DNA from: Verrucomicrobiia bacterium | Lineage (GTDB): Bacteria; Verrucomicrobiota; Verrucomicrobiia; Limisphaerales; Pedosphaeraceae | Direction: 5' to 3' | Assembly (NCBI GenBank): GCA_036268055.1 | Contig: DATAUW010000013.1 | Span: forward strand, 248,001-312,000 | DNA: 64,000 nucleotides | Shown here: piece after piece, positions 60,925 to 64,000 of the stretch | How the letters are laid out: the number at the start of each line of letters is the position of its first letter | Position numbering within the stretch: position 1 is the first letter of the stretch | Program-made: the position numbers and the translations under genes | The notes under the pieces: model-generated | Seen by the model: only the letters and a program-made list of their open reading frames with translations | What the model was told of the DNA's origin: nothing | The model's database searches: none

Positions 60925-61269
60925 TTAGCTTTGAGTCCAACTCACCGAAACGTAACCCGGTTGTGGCAGGACAAACTTTTTCACTTCGATTGTCACACTC
61001 TCAGGATGAAATTCCGACTTCACCAGTTCGGCGACCGACACGGCGACCTTCTCGACGAGCTTCCAGTTTCTGCCATTGCCGTACTTCAAAATTTCCTGGG
61101 CCACCGCAAAATAATCTATCGTTTTGTTCAGCCGGTCACCCTGCGCCGCCATGTTGAAGTCGAATTCCATGTCCACCGTAATCAGCAGCCGCTGGGGTTT
61201 CGCGCGCTCGGCGTCGCTTATGCCGACACAGTAGTGAACTTCAAGATCAACGATTTTTATTCGGGACAT
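60925..61269 (-). CDS. folB: Dihydroneopterin aldolase
   Basis: 114 residues, normal for the tunnelling-fold enzyme of folate synthesis: IKIVDLEVHYCVGISDAERAKPQ, TIDYFAVAQEILKY and KLVEKVAVSVAELV with the catalytic Tyr and Lys regions. It splits dihydroneopterin to hydroxymethyldihydropterin and glycolaldehyde. The Glu of the usual GVxxxER motif is displaced (ISDAER), as in diverged members. Order on this strand: HAD-Nudix fusion, folB, alcohol dehydrogenase. Confidence 0.85.
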   Translation of the reverse strand: MSRIKIVDLEVHYCVGISDAERAKPQRLLITVDMEFDFNMAAQGDRLNKTIDYFAVAQEILKYGNGRNWKLVEKVAVSVAELVKSEFHPESVTIEVKKFVLPQPGYVSVSWTQS

Positions 61270-61329
61270 CGGATTACAATGAGTGAGTGCCGGAGAAATT
61301 CAAGCGCGGAAAAATTTCACGCGCGCTCG

Positions 61330-62394
61330 TCACGACATTTTCTGAAACGCTTCGAGCAAAATGCGCGTCGGCTGGTTGATCGGCATCTTTAACGCATCCG
61401 TGACTGTGAGCCATTTGAACTCGCGGGCTTCGTCGTTCAATTTGACATCAGGATGGCCGACACATTTTACGCTGTAATTGAGCAGCACGAAATGGGCATC
61501 GCGATAAAACTCCGGCGAATGGATGCAATCCTGCACCAGCACGAAACGAATATCGGTGATTTCGAGATTCGTTTCTTCCTTGATCTCGCGACGCAGAGCG
61601 GCAAGGGAATCCTCGCCCCATTTGATTTTTCCACCGGGAATACCCCAAAGGTTCGACCATTTATGCGTCCGCACCAGGATTACTTGTCCGGATTCGTTTA
61701 AAATCAACGCGCCCACCGTCACGATGGGCATTAAATCCGCGCCACTCGGATGCACGGATTTCAAATTGCCGTTGTTGCGCTCAAGAATCGTTTGCAATTC
61801 GCCCAGATGTTCCACAATCAAATCGGGGGCGCTGGCGCGCAGTTGTTCCAGGTTATTGTATCCGGTCAGCACGGCGCATGAACCAATTCCGCCGTGTTTG
61901 GCCGTGTCAATATCATGCTGCATGTCACCGATAAATACAGTTTCTTCCGGGCGCAAATTATTTTCTTCCAGGATGCGATGAATCATCTTCGTCTTGTCCA
62001 ACACCCCGACATAAGCGCGTTCAAGGTATTCTCCAAAACCCGTCGTCGCCGCTTGAACTTGGTAATGATCCTCATGCACCGTGCTTAGCAAAAAAGTGCG
62101 CCAGCCGTTTCGACGGCAAAACTCGAGAAACTCCCGCGCGTGCGGCAGCGCGACGACCGATTCCTGCGCCTGCCGGAAAGAACCGTGAAACCACACTTCC
62201 AATTCCGGGAGCGGAACGCCCGGCACATGCCGATCGTAAAAAATCTTGAAGGGCAGGCAAAACTCCGCGCGAAATTGTTCCAGCGTCATCGGCTCGCGTC
62301 GGGCCTGCTCCAAAACATAATTGGTCGCGCGCCAGACCGCGGGCAAATCGTCCACGAGCGTTCCCGACCAATCAAAAATTATGTTACGAATCAT
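61330..62394 (-). CDS. HAD hydrolase fused to Nudix hydrolase
   Basis: 354 residues. Residues 1-205 are a HAD phosphatase: IIFDWSGTLVDDLPAVW (motif I), LLSTVHEDHYQ (motif II), DKTKMIHRIL (Lys) and VFIGDMQHDIDTAKHGG (motif IV). Residues about 225-354 are a Nudix domain with the box GKIKWGEDSLAALRREIKEE. The pair may dephosphorylate successive steps of a nucleotide pathway, for example dihydroneopterin triphosphate removal before folB, which lies 60 bases downstream. That link is inference. ATG 62394 begins the HAD motif. Confidence 0.9.
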   Translation of the reverse strand: MIRNIIFDWSGTLVDDLPAVWRATNYVLEQARREPMTLEQFRAEFCLPFKIFYDRHVPGVPLPELEVWFHGSFRQAQESVVALPHAREFLEFCRRNGWRTFLLSTVHEDHYQVQAATTGFGEYLERAYVGVLDKTKMIHRILEENNLRPEETVFIGDMQHDIDTAKHGGIGSCAVLTGYNNLEQLRASAPDLIVEHLGELQTILERNNGNLKSVHPSGADLMPIVTVGALILNESGQVILVRTHKWSNLWGIPGGKIKWGEDSLAALRREIKEETNLEITDIRFVLVQDCIHSPEFYRDAHFVLLNYSVKCVGHPDVKLNDEAREFKWLTVTDALKMPINQPTRILLEAFQKMS

Positions 62395-62482
62395 CGCGAA
62401 GAGTGTAGCGACGCCGCCTCGCGGAGCAACACCGAGAATTTTCACGCCTTGTCATCGCGCATGGTTTGACGTTCCCTAAGTT

Positions 62483-63049
62483 GTGCTCATTGCATTTAAT
62501 AAACCTTACGGTGTACTCTCACAGTTTACGCCCGACGGTTCACCGAATCGTCCGCTGGCGGAATTTGGTTTTCCGAAAAATATTTATCCGATTGGGCGAT
62601 TGGACGCCGATTCCGAGGGCCTGCTTTTGTTAAGTGATGAGGCCGCGTTGAATCAGAAGCTGCTTCATCCCACTCAGGCGCACGAGCGTGAATACTGGGT
62701 TCAAGTGGAAAACCTTCCCAATCCCGAAAGCCTGGCGCAGTTGCAAAAAGGATTAATCATCCAAGGCCATAAAACCCTCCCCTGCACCGCCCGCCTGCTC
62801 GAACCGCAACCGGAAATACCTGCGCGCATCCCGCCGATTCGCGAGCGCAAGACCATTCCAACCGCGTGGATTTCGATGGAACTGGTGGAAGGGAAAAACC
62901 GACAGGTGCGGCGCATGACGGCGGCCATTGGGCATCCCACACTGCGGCTGCTGCGGGTTCGCATTGGGAATTTTATTCTGGAAGATCTGCCGGTTGGAAA
63001 ATGGAAACTGCTCTCAGATGCAGAACGTAATGCGGTTCTTGGGCAGTGA
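62483..63049 (+). CDS. rluE: rRNA large-subunit pseudouridine synthase E-like
   Basis: 188 residues of the RsuA/RluE family without an S4 domain. Signatures: IAFNKPYGVLSQFTPDG, catalytic Asp in YPIGRLDADSEGLLLLS, and GKNRQVRRMTAAIGHPTLRLLRVRIG. RluE modifies U2457 of 23S rRNA in E. coli; the homologue's site is assumed. The start is GTG 62483. It is divergent from the HAD-Nudix gene. Confidence 0.9.
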   Translation: MLIAFNKPYGVLSQFTPDGSPNRPLAEFGFPKNIYPIGRLDADSEGLLLLSDEAALNQKLLHPTQAHEREYWVQVENLPNPESLAQLQKGLIIQGHKTLPCTARLLEPQPEIPARIPPIRERKTIPTAWISMELVEGKNRQVRRMTAAIGHPTLRLLRVRIGNFILEDLPVGKWKLLSDAERNAVLGQ

Positions 63050-63204
63050 TTTCGATCTAAGAAGCAAGGCGGATAAAAACCATCGCTGCGCTCGTTTTAA
63101 CATCGGAGGCGTTACAGCAGCACCACCCGCCCGGCAACCGTTCACCATTATAAACTTTCCCGAAGATTTTAGTTGCCATCGCCTACAAATGAAGTCATAT
63201 TGAC

Positions 63205-63214
63205 TACAGTTGTA
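63205..63214 (+). promoter_or_regulatory. Possible cop-box/BlaI-type operator
   Basis: TACAGTTGTA exactly matches the TACAnnTGTA consensus bound by CopY/BlaI regulators, 13 bases before the GspE-like start codon. By chance, about one such match is expected in a window of this size, so this is weak. Confidence 0.25.
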
Positions 63215-63226
63215 ATTAACTGGAGT

Positions 63227-64000
63227 ATGCAGGAGCAAATTAATCACGGGTTCAATGGCGGAACGACGGGGGAATCCGCGCCGGAGGTTTTGGAGGACAT
63301 CGTCCGCCGGGCTGAAAAAGCCTCAGCCAGCGATATTCATTTGCAAATGATGGGCCGCACCGCTCAGTTGTCCTTCCGTCTCGATGGGGTGATGGTTCCG
63401 GTAAGTTCGCTGGCCGAGCCGCTGGCGGACCGGGTCTTTGGCCGGATCAAATTTCTCGCACGGCTTAAAACCTATCAGGAGTCCCTGCCGCAGGAAGGCC
63501 GCATAGACAAGTCGGCCTTGAATTCTCGTAATGAGATTCGCGTCGCCACTTATCCGACTGTCACCGGGGAAAAGATCGTTTTGCGCCTGTTCGAGGCTTC
63601 GAGTGAAAAATCGTTTGCGGATTTGCGCATGCCGCCGGGCGTTTGCGCGGAACTCGAACGCTTTCTCAGGCAGATGTCCGGGCTGTTGCTGCTGACGGGG
63701 CCGGCGGGCAGCGGAAAGACCACGACCATTTACGCGTGCCTGCGCCACCTGGCAAAGAGCGGCGGACGGCATGTCATCACGGTTGAAGATCCGGTGGAGC
63801 AAATCGTTCCCGGCATCATGCAGACCGAGGTCAATGAAGCGCGCGGGCTGACGTTCGCGGTCGCCGCGCGGCATCTACTCCGGCAGGACCCGCAGGTTCT
63901 CGTCATCGGCGAAATTCGTGACGAAGAAACCGCGAACATCTCCATCCGCGCGGCGCTCACCGGGCATCTGGTCATCGCCACGCTGCACGCGGGTTCCTGT
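63227..64000 (+). CDS. GspE/PilB-family secretion or pilus ATPase, 3' partial
   Basis: 258 codons visible, open to the window edge. After a short start, residues 20-130 form the N2 domain (ASDIHLQMM, LSFRLDGVM, ATYPTVTGEKIVLRL). Walker A is GPAGSGKTT (158-166), followed by the Asp box VITVEDPVEQ, VLVIGEIRDEETAN and the His box LTGHLVIATLHAGS. It lacks the N1 domain of full-length GspE, so it is closer to short GspE/PilB or a PilT-like protein. ATG 63227 has GGAG six bases upstream. It powers type II secretion or type IV pilus assembly. Confidence 0.9.
   Translation, partial: MQEQINHGFNGGTTGESAPEVLEDIVRRAEKASASDIHLQMMGRTAQLSFRLDGVMVPVSSLAEPLADRVFGRIKFLARLKTYQESLPQEGRIDKSALNSRNEIRVATYPTVTGEKIVLRLFEASSEKSFADLRMPPGVCAELERFLRQMSGLLLLTGPAGSGKTTTIYACLRHLAKSGGRHVITVEDPVEQIVPGIMQTEVNEARGLTFAVAARHLLRQDPQVLVIGEIRDEETANISIRAALTGHLVIATLHAGSC

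Noticed and set aside
60460-61392. A 310-codon plus-strand open frame across alcohol dehydrogenase and folB
   Set aside because: Antisense to two well-supported enzymes and lacks any recognisable domain.
1-64000. tRNA, rRNA, tmRNA, integrase, transposase or prophage genes
   Set aside because: None recognised in gene gaps or among the proteins; the gaps are mostly short and explained by promoters or repeats.

Overview
The window looks like chromosomal DNA of a Verrucomicrobiota bacterium, probably of the Pedosphaera/Limisphaerales type. The assignment rests on gene style and was not tested by any search. Supporting signs are a moderately high GC content, weak or absent Shine-Dalgarno sequences, an ECF sigma factor fused to a membrane and coiled-coil tail, a TIGR03790-type protein, a large beta-propeller two-component sensor, and gene gaps filled with short palindromic repeats. 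No rRNA, tRNA, transposase, phage gene or CRISPR array was seen. Most of the DNA is ordinary housekeeping and accessory metabolism.

Layout. 1-7 kb: end of a heptose-phosphate kinase gene, panB, a 0.9 kb repeat-filled gap, moaC and mog (molybdenum cofactor), a second repeat patch, an SLBB lipoprotein, a candidate small RNA, and the tethered sigma factor. 7-16 kb: feoA-feoA-feoB iron uptake behind a possible Fur site, a TraB/GumN-like lipoprotein, a SirB1-like protein, a cardiolipin synthase-like enzyme and a DsbD-like reductase. 16-26 kb: MFS transporter, 1-Cys peroxiredoxin, a Tm-1-like/PEP-hydrolase-like pair arranged tail to tail, agmatine deiminase, aldo-keto reductase, Dps, a polytopic membrane protein, a HAD phosphatase and a ThuA-like lipoprotein.

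26-32 kb: lnt followed by a tightly packed surface-glycan set (nucleotidyltransferase, two paralogous GT2 enzymes, flippase). 32-41 kb: uracil-DNA glycosylase-like protein, SlyX, RecN, a PhnP-like hydrolase, the TIGR03790 protein, a sugar isomerase, TatD and a CHASE2 cyclase. 41-52 kb: amino-acid and peptide transporters, YebC, RNase R, VOC protein, AlkA-like glycosylase, signal peptidase I and a rhomboid protease. 52-64 kb: response regulator and propeller sensor kinase, GreA-like factor, M1 aminopeptidase, FKBP, alcohol dehydrogenase, FolB, a HAD-Nudix fusion, a pseudouridine synthase and the start of a GspE-like ATPase.

The least explained material lies between genes. At 1.5-2.3 kb and 4.3-4.5 kb, repeated units keep their hairpins through compensating base changes. 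At 5049-5167 a near-consensus promoter precedes a long hairpin with a T6 tail, which reads as an unlisted small RNA of about 85 nt or a standalone terminator.
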